DNA of 64,000 bases from Amycolatopsis decaplanina DSM 44594 (GCF_000342005.1 NZ_AOHO01000019.1:209963-273962), one strand, 5' to 3'; counted from the stretch's first letter, positions 37,314-45,937 are shown. The notes: generated by a model from the letters alone, not told the origin. Program-made: numbers and translations.

Positions 37314-38504
37314 TCAAGAACCGATCTCCGGCGTGATCCCGCCCGCGGCGGCGAGCGCGCGATGCAGCGCCAGTTCCGCCGTCGGCCCTTCGGCCAGGAC
37401 GATCCCGGTGCACGACCGCTGATCCGCGAGGTGCCGGATCTCGTCACCGGGGCTCGCCGTCGGATACCACTCCGGCGCGCCGGGCAGACCGGGCAGCCTG
37501 TCGAGCCCTGACCAGCCCTTCAGCACGCCTTCCGCGGCCGGATACGCCAGGACGAACCCGACGCCAGGGCCCCCGCCGACTTCCTGCGTGAGCAAGGCGG
37601 GCTCCTCGCCCAGCGCCATGGCGATCATCGCGGAATAGACGTTGGTGCCCAACGACCGGCACAACGCCTCGCCGAGCATCGCCCCGCCGATCCGGATGTT
37701 GATCTCGACGACCTCCGGACCGTCGGCGGTGAGCACGAATTCCGTGTGCGCGAAGCCCTGCTCGTGTCCGGCAGCCTTGAGCACCCGGCCGATCCAGTCG
37801 GCCAGTCCGGCGTACTCGGCCTCGGGGAAGGCCACCGGGAACGCGGCGGCTTCCTCACGCCGCACCGGTTCGGGCGACAGCTGACGGGAGAGGATCCCGA
37901 GCAACCGGGTCCTGCCCTGCCAGGTGATGGTTTCCGCGCTGTAGAGCGGTCCCGGGAAATACGGTTCGGCGATCAGATGCCCCTTGAGCGGAGTTTCCTT
38001 CGCCTCCAGCCTGGCCCGTTCGAGTTCCGCCTCGTCGCGGACAAGCCACACCCCGCGTGACGATGTTCCCGAGGAATCCTTGACCACCAAGGGAAACCCG
38101 AGCTCTTCGGCGACCATGACGGGCACCGGCCTGCCGCGGGTGAGCCCGTGCTCGTACAGCAGATCGCGCACCGCGCCCTTGTCCCGCAACACACGCACTG
38201 CGGCCGCGTCCGGGCCGGGCAGACCGAGCCGGGCGGTGAGTTCCGCGCCCGGCAGCGCCCAGGTGTCGGTCGAGTTGATGATCCCGGCGAGGTCCGGGAT
38301 CGCGCGCAACGCGGTTTCGCAGGCCGCGATGTCGGTGGTGTCGATGTCGGCCACCTCGACCCTGTCCGGCCCGAGGATGCCGAGTTCGTATCGGTAGATG
38401 TCGCGGTTTCCGGTGAACAGCACCAGTTTCCGCCCGGCCTCCGCCGCCGCGTCGGCCAGCCTGCCCAGGCCGAACGTGAGTGCTTCCAACAGGACGACGG
38501 TCAC
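37314..38504 (-). CDS. ATP-grasp amino-acid/peptide ligase-like protein
   Basis: A 396-residue ATP-grasp enzyme: N-terminal Rossmann part (LVLFTGNRDIYRYELG), central lid FPLVVKDSSGTSSRGVWLV, and the metal site EFVLTADGPEVVEINIRIGG (E-x-N-x-R). Such enzymes join a carboxylate to an amine through an acyl phosphate and often make dipeptides or amide-linked chelators. GTG at 38504 overlaps the PLP-enzyme stop by GTGA. Its co-translation with an SbnA-like enzyme suggests it links the amino acid that enzyme makes. Substrates unknown. Confidence 0.85.
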   Translation of the reverse strand: MTVVLLEALTFGLGRLADAAAEAGRKLVLFTGNRDIYRYELGILGPDRVEVADIDTTDIAACETALRAIPDLAGIINSTDTWALPGAELTARLGLPGPDAAAVRVLRDKGAVRDLLYEHGLTRGRPVPVMVAEELGFPLVVKDSSGTSSRGVWLVRDEAELERARLEAKETPLKGHLIAEPYFPGPLYSAETITWQGRTRLLGILSRQLSPEPVRREEAAAFPVAFPEAEYAGLADWIGRVLKAAGHEQGFAHTEFVLTADGPEVVEINIRIGGAMLGEALCRSLGTNVYSAMIAMALGEEPALLTQEVGGGPGVGFVLAYPAAEGVLKGWSGLDRLPGLPGAPEWYPTASPGDEIRHLADQRSCTGIVLAEGPTAELALHRALAAAGGITPEIGS

Positions 38505-39556
38505 GACGCCCGCTCCTTCCGGTACAACGGCGGCGAAGGTTTCCCGAATCGGCGGCGCCGCCAGTCCATCGCCGCCCACGGCAGGGCGAGGTCGTCCAGC
38601 GACGCGATCTCACGCGGCGCGAGCCCGGCCGGGTCGACGGCCTCCCGATGCCGGGCGAAGACCCTTGCGGTGTAACGATGTCCGGTGTCAGCACCGATCA
38701 CGACGTGGGTCCGGTCCGGATTCCGTGCCGCCTCCCAGCCCGCGACGAGGTACGCGGCGCCGGTGGAAAGACCTGCGAAGACGGCGTGATCGCGCATCAG
38801 GCCGACGGTGGCGGCCATGGCGTGCACGAAGTCCAGCCAGTGGATCCGGTCGTACAGCTCGTGATCGACGTTGCCGAACGGGATGGCGGAGCCGATCCCC
38901 GCGATGATCGCGTCCGGATCGGTGAACCGTTCGCTGCCGAAGGTGACGCTGCCGAACGGCTGGACCCCGGTCAGGCGGACATCCGGATCGCGTTCACGCA
39001 GCGAACGCGCGATCCCTCCGGTCGACGCGCCGGTGCCGACACTGCCGACGACGGTGAGCGGCCCGGACGGCAGCGCGCGGGAGACGAGGTCGGCGACCTC
39101 GGCGTACCCCAGGTAGTGCACGGGATCGTGGTACTGGCGCATCCAGTGCATGTCCGGATGACGTTCCAGGAGGTCGTGCACGCGCGCGACCCGGCGCCGC
39201 TGGTCGAGGCGGAGGTCGTCCGACGGCGGCATCTGGTCCACCGTCGCGCCCAGGATCTCCAGCTGCGAACGCATGGTGAGGTCGACGGTGGTGGACGCGA
39301 CGATGTGGCAGCGCAGGCCGTAGCGGTGGCAGGCCATCGCCAGCGCGAGCGCGTAGATCCCGCTGGAGCTGTCGATCAGGGTCTGTCCTTTTCGGACGAC
39401 GCCGTCGGCGAGCAGCGACCGGACCGCGCCGAGCGCCGCGTAGACCTTCAGGGTTTCGAAGCGGATCAGCACGACGTTCGGTTCGAGCCGGATCAACGCC
39501 GGCGTCTTGATCGCGTCGGTGACGTGTTCGTGGACCAGCGCGGACATCGCGGTCAC
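38501..39556 (-). CDS. Cysteine-synthase-fold PLP enzyme (SbnA-like branch)
   Basis: A 351-residue fold-type II PLP enzyme. Lys37 in RFETLKVYAALGAV is the likely Schiff-base lysine, DSSSGIYALALAMA the substrate loop, and GSVGTGASTGGIARSL the phosphate-binding loop. The lysine context is divergent from classical SxKDR, as in SbnA-type enzymes that join phosphoserine and an amino acid on the way to 2,3-diaminopropionate. GTG at 39556 overlaps the binding-protein stop. It probably makes an unusual amino acid for a chelator; a cysteine- or cystathionine-type reaction is the alternative. Confidence 0.78.
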   Translation of the reverse strand: MTAMSALVHEHVTDAIKTPALIRLEPNVVLIRFETLKVYAALGAVRSLLADGVVRKGQTLIDSSSGIYALALAMACHRYGLRCHIVASTTVDLTMRSQLEILGATVDQMPPSDDLRLDQRRRVARVHDLLERHPDMHWMRQYHDPVHYLGYAEVADLVSRALPSGPLTVVGSVGTGASTGGIARSLRERDPDVRLTGVQPFGSVTFGSERFTDPDAIIAGIGSAIPFGNVDHELYDRIHWLDFVHAMAATVGLMRDHAVFAGLSTGAAYLVAGWEAARNPDRTHVVIGADTGHRYTARVFARHREAVDPAGLAPREIASLDDLALPWAAMDWRRRRFGKPSPPLYRKERAS

Positions 39557-40536
39557 CGGCCGATCGAGCGCAGGTACGCGGCCAGCGACTCGGCACCGGC
39601 CGCGTTGCGCGGGCCGCTCACGAGGTCACCGTAAGAGATGACGTGGAACCGGTTGTCTCGCACGGCCGACGTGTTCTTCAGCTGTGGCGCGGATTTGATG
39701 AACGCGATCTTGTCCTGAGCGGGCTGGTCGGCGTAGTCCACCACGACGATCACCTCGGGTTCGGCCTTCACCACCGCTTCCCAGCCGACACTGCCCCAGC
39801 CGTCCCGCAGGTCGCGGAAGACGTTCGTCCCGCCCGCGGCGGCGATGATGTCGTTGGGAGCGGCGTGTTTCCCGGAGGTGAACGGCTGGTCGGTGCCGGA
39901 GTCGTAGACGAACACCTTGGCGGGCGGCGTCTTCGGCGCTCCGGAGCGGACCTTGTCGAAGCGCCCCTTGAGTTCCGCGACCAGTTCGTCGGCCCGCTGG
40001 CGAACTCCGAAGATGTCGCCGAGGTTGCGCAGGTCGGCGTAAAGCGCCTCCAACGGTGTCACATCGGCCTTCGCGGCCGGATACTCCCAGCAGCTCTCGG
40101 TGTGCAGGTAACTCGAGATGCCGACCTGCTCCAGCCGTTTCGGCGTGATCCCGCGTTCCTCGCTGAACCCGGAGTTCCAGCCCGCGATCACCCAATCCGC
40201 CTTGGCGTTGACCAGGATCTCGCGCGTGACCCGCGAGGTGCCCAGCCGTTCGACCTTGGCGTAGTCGTCCTTCCACGGCGAACCGGCGATCGACGGGTCG
40301 CCGAGCGAATTCATCACGTAGCCGCGCATCCGGCCGGCGAGCCCGAGCGCGAACATCTTCTCCACACCGGAGACGTCGTAGGCCACCGGACGCTGCGGCG
40401 CCGGAAAGGTGACCTGCGCGCCGCAGTTGGTCACCGTGGCCTGTGCCGGCGCGGCCGGTCCGGCCTCGACCTGGGCACCGCAGGCGCTCAGGAGCAGTGC
40501 CGCGGCGAAGAGCGCGGTCACCCTGGACGGCTTCAT
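39553..40536 (-). CDS. Iron-siderophore-type ABC transporter binding lipoprotein (FecB/FepB-like)
   Basis: A 327-residue class III substrate-binding protein with lipoprotein signal FAAALLLSAC (Cys19). The Rossmann-like lobes include RPVAYDVSGVEKMFALGLAGRM, ADWVIAGWNSGFSEE and WEAVVKAEPEVIVVVDYADQ. It would bind a metal-chelate outside the membrane. It overlaps the ATPase gene by ATGA and the PLP-enzyme gene by GTGA, placing uptake and synthesis in one operon. Confidence 0.9.
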   Translation of the reverse strand: MKPSRVTALFAAALLLSACGAQVEAGPAAPAQATVTNCGAQVTFPAPQRPVAYDVSGVEKMFALGLAGRMRGYVMNSLGDPSIAGSPWKDDYAKVERLGTSRVTREILVNAKADWVIAGWNSGFSEERGITPKRLEQVGISSYLHTESCWEYPAAKADVTPLEALYADLRNLGDIFGVRQRADELVAELKGRFDKVRSGAPKTPPAKVFVYDSGTDQPFTSGKHAAPNDIIAAAGGTNVFRDLRDGWGSVGWEAVVKAEPEVIVVVDYADQPAQDKIAFIKSAPQLKNTSAVRDNRFHVISYGDLVSGPRNAAGAESLAAYLRSIGR

Positions 40537-41321
40537 CGTGAGATCCCCTCGGTTTCGTCGGCGGGAAGGTCGTAAAGCAGTTGGAGCGCACCGGACACGG
40601 GATGGGTCACCTGCGTGACCTCGACGCCGAACACGGCGCGGACCGTTTCCGGCGTGAGCACTTCGGCCGGGGTGCCGCAGGCGGCGAGAGTTCCGCCGCG
40701 CAGCAACGCGATCCGGTGACAGACGGCGGCGGCGAGGTTGAGATCGTGCAGCGCGACGAACACGGTGAGCCCGCAGTCACGCAGGAATTTCAGCAGTTCC
40801 ACCTGATGGCGGACGTCGAGGTGATTGGTCGGCTCGTCGAGGACCAGCACCTCCGGTTCTCCGACGAGCGCCCTCGCCACCAGCACCCGCTGCCGTTCGC
40901 CACCCGAAAGCGTCAGCACACTGCGCTGGGCGAGATGAGTGATGTCCATTCGCCGCAACGCTTCCCGGCACAGCGCGCGTTCGCGGGCGGACAGCCGGAG
41001 ATTGCCGCGCTGATGCGGTGAGCGGCCGAGCGCGACGACCTCCTCGACGGTGAAGTCCAGATCCGCCCTGCTGTCCTGGGTGAGCGCGGCGATCCGGCGG
41101 GCGGTGTCGCGCAGGCCCTGCTCCGCGAGGTCGGCCCCGTCGAGCAGGACCGCACCGCCGGACGGGGTCAGCGCCCGGTAGACGCAGCGCAACGCCGTCG
41201 ACTTGCCGCTGCCGTTGGGACCGAGGAGGCCGACGACCTCGCCCGCGCCGACGTCCAGGCGCAGCTCGCGGATCAGCGTCGATCCGGCCACCTCGAAGGA
41301 AAGTTCGCGCAGGGACAGCAT
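40533..41321 (-). CDS. FecE/BtuD-like ABC ATPase
   Basis: A 262-residue ATPase with Walker A GPNGSGKST, Q-loop AALTQDSRADLDF, signature LSGGERQRVLVARAL, Walker B VLVLDEPTNHLD and switch His in VALHDLNLA, the pattern of siderophore/B12 importers. ATG at 41321 shares one base with the permease stop. Upstream in-frame sequence is the permease gene in another frame and is excluded. Confidence 0.93.
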   Translation of the reverse strand: MLSLRELSFEVAGSTLIRELRLDVGAGEVVGLLGPNGSGKSTALRCVYRALTPSGGAVLLDGADLAEQGLRDTARRIAALTQDSRADLDFTVEEVVALGRSPHQRGNLRLSARERALCREALRRMDITHLAQRSVLTLSGGERQRVLVARALVGEPEVLVLDEPTNHLDVRHQVELLKFLRDCGLTVFVALHDLNLAAAVCHRIALLRGGTLAACGTPAEVLTPETVRAVFGVEVTQVTHPVSGALQLLYDLPADETEGISR

Positions 41322-42415
41322 CAGCGACCTCCGAACGCGTAGCCGCGGCGCCGCATCACGACCAGGAACACCGGAACGCCGATCAGCGCGGTGATCACCC
41401 CGAGCGGCAGCTCCTCGGGCGCGACGAGGGTGCGGGCGAGCAGATCGACCCACACCAGGAAGACCGCGCCCACCAGCGGCGCGAGTGCCAGCACGCGGCG
41501 GTGCCCCGAACCGGCGATCATCCGCACCACATGCGGCAGGACCAGTCCGACGAACCCGATCGAGCCGCTGACCGCCACCAGCAACCCGGTGACGACCGCG
41601 GTGAGCAGGAAAAGCCAGCGGCGCAACGCGGCCGCGTCGGTGCCGAGGCTCATCGCGGTCTCGTCGCCCATGGACAGGACGTCGAGCGCGGTGCCGTACC
41701 GCAGCAGGACCGCGATCGCGACGGCCACCCCGAGCGCGGCCAGCGGCAGGGACGCCCACGTCGCCGCGCCGAGGCTGCCGAGCAGCCAGAACAGCACGGT
41801 CTGCGCGGCCTGACCGTTGGGCGAGAGGTAGACGAGCACGCTCATCACGGCCTGGAAGGCGTAGGTGAGCGCGACCCCGGTGAGCACGAGACGCAACGGC
41901 GTCAGCCCGAATCTGCTGCGGGCCGCCAGATAGACCAGTGCCGTCGCGCCAAGCGCGCCGAGGAAGGCGGCCGTCGACAACGCCAGCACGCCGAGCCCGG
42001 CGAACAGCCCGAACACCACGACGGCGGCGGCACCGACCGAGGCGCCCGAAGAGATCCCGAGCACGAACGGATCGGCGAGGGCGTTGCGGACCAGCGCCTG
42101 CACGGCGACCCCGACCACCGCGAGCCCCGCACCGACCACGGCCGCCAGCAGCACCCGCGGCGTGCGGACCTGCCAGACGATCGAGTACCCGGTGACCTCG
42201 TCGCCGGTGATGGTGCCGCCGGTGATCGCCTTTCCCAGGTAGCGCAGGACATCCGCGAGAGCGACGTTGGACGGGCCGAGCGCGATGCCCGCGATCAGCG
42301 AGATCAGGAGCGCGACCGACAGCAGGAGCACCGGGCCGGTGAGCCGGAGCGGGCGCGCGGTCTCGTCGTCCGGCTCCGCGAACAGGCGGAGTGGTTCAGA
42401 CGGCACGTTCACCAC
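41321..42415 (-). CDS. FecCD-family ABC permease
   Basis: A 364-residue permease of the FecCD/BtuC family, about nine to ten spans, with VRTPRVLLAAVVGAGLAVVG, NALADPFVLGISSGASVGA and IGFVGLVLPHVVRMIAGSGHRR as diagnostic segments. GTG at 42415 (or 42412) lies within the end of the methyltransferase gene, a 20-bp overlap. Only one permease gene is present, so it should form a homodimer. Confidence 0.93.
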   Translation of the reverse strand: MVNVPSEPLRLFAEPDDETARPLRLTGPVLLLSVALLISLIAGIALGPSNVALADVLRYLGKAITGGTITGDEVTGYSIVWQVRTPRVLLAAVVGAGLAVVGVAVQALVRNALADPFVLGISSGASVGAAAVVVFGLFAGLGVLALSTAAFLGALGATALVYLAARSRFGLTPLRLVLTGVALTYAFQAVMSVLVYLSPNGQAAQTVLFWLLGSLGAATWASLPLAALGVAVAIAVLLRYGTALDVLSMGDETAMSLGTDAAALRRWLFLLTAVVTGLLVAVSGSIGFVGLVLPHVVRMIAGSGHRRVLALAPLVGAVFLVWVDLLARTLVAPEELPLGVITALIGVPVFLVVMRRRGYAFGGR

Positions 42416-43136
42416 GCACGATCAGGCGGCGCGCGTGGTTGTCGTACGGCGAGCCGTCGAAATCCCCGAAGCATTCGACGCCGGTGAAGCCCGCCGTCTC
42501 GAACAGCGCCTTCAGTTCCGCGGCGCTGTACAGGAAGGACAGGATCGACGCCCGCTTCGCCTCACCGTCGCGGACCAGCGTCCACTCGGTCTTGAGCCGG
42601 GTCCAGTCGTCGAGGATGGTGTCGCGCATGAACACCGTCCCGCCGTCGACGTCGACCGCCTTCGGACGGCCGACCCAGCCGGCCAGCACCTCCTTGCCGA
42701 GCACGTCGATCAGCAGCCTGCCGCCGGGCGCGAGGCTGGCGTAGGCGTTTCGCAGCACGGTGAAGTTGTCGCCGGGCTCGGTGAAATAGCCGAACGACGT
42801 GTACATGTTGATGATCAGGTCGTACGCGCCGGGCTCGGTGTATTCGAGCATGTCGGCCTGGATCAGCTTCGCGGCGACTCCCGCGCTTTCACAGGCCTCG
42901 CGCGCGCGTTCGAGCATCGCCGGGCTGAGGTCGACGCCGGTCACGTCGGCGCCCTTCTTCGCCAGCGGCACGATGTGGATCGCCGGGCCGCACGCCAGAT
43001 CGAGCACCTTCGTGCCGTCTGCGACTTCGAGCAGCGATGACGTGGCCGTCAGGCGTTCGGCCTCTTCGGCCCGGCCGGGCGGGAACATCACGTCCGCGAA
43101 GCCGACCCACAGGTCGTCGTCCTCGTACCAGTGCAT
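42396..43136 (-). CDS. Class I SAM-dependent methyltransferase (first gene of the chelator operon)
   Basis: A 246-residue methyltransferase: motif I VLDLACGPAIHIVPLAKKG, GVDLSPAMLERAR, motif IV YDLIINMYTSFGYF and post-motif GGRLLIDVLGKEVLAG. ATG at 43136 follows GGAGAGAG; the 8-codon upstream extension lacks a ribosome site. It heads the operon of importer and chelator-enzyme genes and might methylate the chelator. No iron box (IdeR/DtxR or Fur/Zur type) is recognised upstream; a short AGTGATCACT palindrome at 43225-43234 is the only notable element. Confidence 0.85.
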   Translation of the reverse strand: MHWYEDDDLWVGFADVMFPPGRAEEAERLTATSSLLEVADGTKVLDLACGPAIHIVPLAKKGADVTGVDLSPAMLERAREACESAGVAAKLIQADMLEYTEPGAYDLIINMYTSFGYFTEPGDNFTVLRNAYASLAPGGRLLIDVLGKEVLAGWVGRPKAVDVDGGTVFMRDTILDDWTRLKTEWTLVRDGEAKRASILSFLYSAAELKALFETAGFTGVECFGDFDGSPYDNHARRLIVRGERAV

Positions 43137-43249
43137 CTCTCTCCGCTCGCCGGGCCGCACGATTCAGCCCCACAAGTCGTCGAGAGGTCGTCCTCGGTTC
43201 CCGGCTCCACCGCCTTTCTCGTGGAGTGATCACTGACTACCGCCGCGTC

Positions 43250-43618
43250 ATGGCTCTCGTACCGAAGGTCGACCTGAGCACCTCGGACGACGGCGACCAC
43301 ACGCAGCTCGCGCACGCCGTCGACGAGGCGTTGACGCGCGGCGGGTTCCTGCAGGTCGTCGGTCACGGCATTCCCCAGGCGACGATCGACGACATGCTCC
43401 ACGTGCTGTATCTGGTCTTCAACGAGGACTACGCCGGCACGTCCGGCCCCGAACTGGTGCGGAGCGATCTTTCCGCCGAGGCCATCCGGCCGGCCAGGAT
43501 CGTCCACCGGCTGTCGCCGGACGACAGCGAGGTCACCGGGCTGCTCTCGCTGATGCTGCTCACAGACGCGCGCCGTCCGGCGAGGATGGGGCCGGACGGC
43601 GCGGCTCGTGAGTGGTAA
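43250..43618 (+). pseudogene. Chimeric remnant: 2-oxoglutarate oxygenase N-terminus fused to a sigma-factor fragment
   Basis: Residues 1-50 (MALVPKVDLSTSDDGDH, then HAVDEALTRGGFLQVVGHGI) are the start of an isopenicillin-N-synthase-type oxygenase. From about nt 43400 the frame changes identity: VLYLVFNEDYAGTSGPELVR, SAEAIRPARIVHRL and LLSLMLLTDARRPAR match the middle of SigI/ECF41-type sigma factors. The frame ends at a stop supplied by the family A palindrome at 43605. Both parent genes are incomplete, so the locus is a deletion scar, not a functional gene. Confidence 0.75.
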
Positions 43619-43650
43619 GGACGGTTAGAACCGTCCTTACCACTCACGAG
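43605..43650. repeat. Family A palindrome, copy 4 (full)
   Basis: 22-bp perfect arms around AG. Its left arm forms the 3' end of the chimeric remnant; the DUF11-type gene converges from the right. Confidence 0.9.
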
Positions 43651-43675
43651 TACTTCGCTTGCGCTACTTGCGGTT

Positions 43676-44533
43676 CTAGCAGCTGAGCAGAAGGCCGGTG
43701 ACCGCCGTGCAGGTCGACGACGCGGTGTTGTCGGCCGCGTTCGGGTCGGCGACGGAACTCTGCGTGATCGTCGCGGTCGTCGTGACCGGCCCGAGGGTCA
43801 GCAGTCCCGCGGCCACCGAGAACTTGGCCGTGGCACTGGCTCCGGAAGCGAGCGACGAGAAGTCGCAGTTGACGACCTTCGTACCGCTCGGGTTCGAGCA
43901 AGTGGACGAGCCGGTGAAGCGCAGCCCGTTGCCGAGGGTCGACACCACCCGGATCCCCGACGCCGCGGACGGGCCCGCGTTCGTGACCTTGACCGTGTAG
44001 TCGATCGACGACGTCAGGATCCCGCGCGGGGACGCGGTCAGCTTGACCCCGAGGTCGGCGGCGCTCGGCGTGTCGGTGATGGTCAGCACGGGGCCGTCGA
44101 GGATCTCGAAGCTGTAGTTGTCACCGACGAACTGGTGCTGCAGGGTGACGCTGCCCAGCGGGGCGTCGTCCTTGACCCGGAAGGTGAACACCACGGTCTT
44201 GCTCTCACCGGGGGCCACGGTGCCGACGCCACCGCGGATGCTGCCGCCGAGCATGTCACAGGCGAACGCGCCGGGGCAGGACACCAGATCGACGATCCCC
44301 GGCAGCGAGGATTCCTTGCCGTAGAGCGTCGCCTTGCCGCCTTCGATCGTCGACGTCGCGTCGGCGTTGTAGACGGTCTGCGTGACGGTGAACGTCTGTC
44401 CACGTTGGACGGTTGTCGGCGAGACCTCCACCGCGCTGGTCGGCGGAGCCGCGAGGGCGGAGGTGGGAGCCACGAGCATGATCGTGGCCACAGCGGCCAC
44501 CAGAGACAAAAGTGAGGCTCTTCGAAGCTTCAT
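43676..44533 (-). CDS. Secreted DUF11-type (CARDB-like) beta-sandwich protein
   Basis: A 285-residue secreted protein with a signal peptide (LLSLVAAVATIMLVAPTSALA, cleavage near residue 28). A first beta domain (~30-150) is followed by a DUF11 repeat: ADLGVKLTASPRGILTSSID, YTVKVTNAGPSAASGIRVV and a closing segment around DPNAADNTAS. Paired cysteines (CPGAFACDM, TCSNPSGTKVVNC and the terminal C) suggest disulfides. No anchor is seen, so it is probably released or held non-covalently. Adhesive or structural role inferred. Confidence 0.85.
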   Translation of the reverse strand: MKLRRASLLSLVAAVATIMLVAPTSALAAPPTSAVEVSPTTVQRGQTFTVTQTVYNADATSTIEGGKATLYGKESSLPGIVDLVSCPGAFACDMLGGSIRGGVGTVAPGESKTVVFTFRVKDDAPLGSVTLQHQFVGDNYSFEILDGPVLTITDTPSAADLGVKLTASPRGILTSSIDYTVKVTNAGPSAASGIRVVSTLGNGLRFTGSSTCSNPSGTKVVNCDFSSLASGASATAKFSVAAGLLTLGPVTTTATITQSSVADPNAADNTASSTCTAVTGLLLSC

Positions 44534-44596
44534 CGGTTCTCACTATTCCGGTCGGGGGCGTCGCGCCGATCGGTGCAGACAACGATCAGTCGCCCA

Positions 44597-44614
44597 GTAA
44601 CGGACATTCGTTAC
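44597..44614. promoter_or_regulatory. Dyad GTAACG-N6-CGTTAC upstream of the DUF11-type gene
   Basis: A perfect 6-bp inverted repeat 64 bp before the start at 44533. It could be an operator; no regulator or promoter boxes support it further. Confidence 0.3.
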
Positions 44615-44723
44615 CGGTGTCGCCCCCAGGTGGCCCGTCGCTCTCACCCGCTCGGACTAACCCGGTCATGTGTTACCAGGTCGGCCGGGCGCCTCGTTCC
44701 CAAGCTGTGACAAAACGCGACGA

Positions 44724-45395
44724 TCACGGCGACATCGTGCCGGTCCCACGAAGCGCCGGGAGCAGATTCGCCTCCTCGTAGGCGAAATGCTCTTCGAGTC
44801 CATTCACGACACGCTCGAACTCCTCACGCAGCGCGGCGCTTTCGACCTCGCCCCCGCCCTGAAGCAACTCATCGAGGTCGCGCAGCGCGCGGGACACGGT
44901 TTCGTGCTCCTGGCGCAGCCGCTTCAGCGCCGGAGCGAGTCCCGGATGAGCCTTCTCGATCGCGGTGAACGCGCCGTCCTCGCGGAGATGATGCATGCGC
45001 AGGTCGTTGCAGAAGGTCACGCAATGGCCGAGCAGTTCGCGCCGCAGGCCGGAGCGGTCCGCGACCGGCCCACCGTCGAGTTCGGCCCGCGCGGCCGCCA
45101 GCGTCTTGCGAAGTTCGCCGTGGTGGACGAGCAACTGATCGGCGATCGCCCGGCCGCGGGCGGCATCGACTTCCAGCAGGTGCAGCGCGAACCCCCGCTT
45201 TTCGCCTTCGAGCGGCACGGCACGCGCGGCATGTGGCACCCCATCGATCTCGAGTGTCGCTTGTGGACTGACGAGAAGGTCGCGGTACCAAGGCGAATCG
45301 CCGTCGGGCGCGTACGCCAGATACCGGCTTCCGGAAGGACGGCAGGCGACACGGGTGATGCGAGGACGCCCCGTCTCGGCGTCCGCGGTGGTCAT
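44724..45395 (-). CDS. Deazaflavin/FMN reductase-like domain fused to a hemerythrin domain
   Basis: A 223-residue two-domain protein. Residues ~1-75 resemble the Ddn-type nitroreductase split barrel (TTADAETGRPRITRVACRPS, SPWYRDLLVSPQATLEIDG) but lack the usual N-terminal part. Residues ~95-220 are a hemerythrin HHE domain with metal-ligand histidines in HHGELRKTL, CNDLRMHHLREDG, QEHETVSRAL and HFAYEEANLLPAL. ATG at 45395, behind GGGGAG, is chosen; in-frame codons further up run through the operator. It is divergent from a MarR gene with two operators between, so likely MarR-controlled, perhaps in response to reactive or nitrosative stress. Confidence 0.75.
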   Translation of the reverse strand: MTTADAETGRPRITRVACRPSGSRYLAYAPDGDSPWYRDLLVSPQATLEIDGVPHAARAVPLEGEKRGFALHLLEVDAARGRAIADQLLVHHGELRKTLAAARAELDGGPVADRSGLRRELLGHCVTFCNDLRMHHLREDGAFTAIEKAHPGLAPALKRLRQEHETVSRALRDLDELLQGGGEVESAALREEFERVVNGLEEHFAYEEANLLPALRGTGTMSP

Positions 45396-45440
45396 CAGCA
45401 ACGACACTCCCCAGGTAGCATCATCATGAAAGCTATTTTG

Positions 45441-45471
45441 CTTTGCATGCAAAGCCTCTTTGCTTGCAAAG
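45441..45471. promoter_or_regulatory. Tandem MarR-type operators
   Basis: CTTTGCATGCAAAG (45441-45454) is a perfect 14-bp palindrome and CTTTGCTTGCAAAG (45458-45471) a second copy with one mismatch, centres 17 bp apart, between the divergent hemerythrin-fusion and MarR genes. Confidence 0.8.
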
Positions 45472-45490
45472 GTATCCGGGAGGGTGGCCG

Positions 45491-45937
45491 GTGTCAACCG
45501 AGGACATGGACGTCGACGACGCCGTGCGGGCCTTGCTGCTGCTCATGCCACGTATGGTCGGGCGCGCGAAGCGGATCAAGATCCCCGACGAACTCCAGTC
45601 TCTGTCGCTGGCTCCGCGTCACTTGTCGCTGTTGTCGTACCTGCTCTTCGACGGGCCGATGACGGTGAACGAACTGGCCGGACGGCTCGAGGTCGCCCCG
45701 ACCACGGTGAGCCTCATGGTCGGCGAACTGACCAAGAAGGACGTGCTCGACCGGCGCGAGGACGAGGCGGACCGGAGGCGGCGGATCGTCGCCATCGCCG
45801 AACGGATGCGGCCCGCGATCGACGGCTGGCTCGCGCGGGGTGCCCGCGCCTGGCAGAAGGCGCTCACGCCGTTGACCCCGGCCGAACGGCGCCTGTTCAT
45901 CGACACCCTGCGCGCCTACGAAGACGGACTGACCTAG
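45491..45937 (+). CDS. MarR-family regulator
   Basis: A 148-residue winged-helix protein: MTVNELAGRLEVAPTTVSLMVGELTKKDVLDRREDEADRRRRI is the recognition helix plus wing of the MarR family, flanked by dimerisation helices. GTG at 45491 follows GGGAGGG. It likely represses itself and the divergent fusion gene through the tandem operators 20-50 bp upstream. Inducer unknown. Confidence 0.9.
   Translation: MSTEDMDVDDAVRALLLLMPRMVGRAKRIKIPDELQSLSLAPRHLSLLSYLLFDGPMTVNELAGRLEVAPTTVSLMVGELTKKDVLDRREDEADRRRRIVAIAERMRPAIDGWLARGARAWQKALTPLTPAERRLFIDTLRAYEDGLT

Noticed and set aside
36341..43136. Identity with the EDDS zincophore locus known from Amycolatopsis japonicum
   Set aside because: A PLP enzyme of the SbnA type fits, but the other expected biosynthetic partners are missing and an ATP-grasp ligase and methyltransferase are present instead.
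43137..43249. Iron- or zinc-dependent repressor box (IdeR/DtxR, Fur or Zur) before the metallophore operon
   Set aside because: No sequence resembling the known boxes was found; only AGTGATCACT stands out and it matches none of them.
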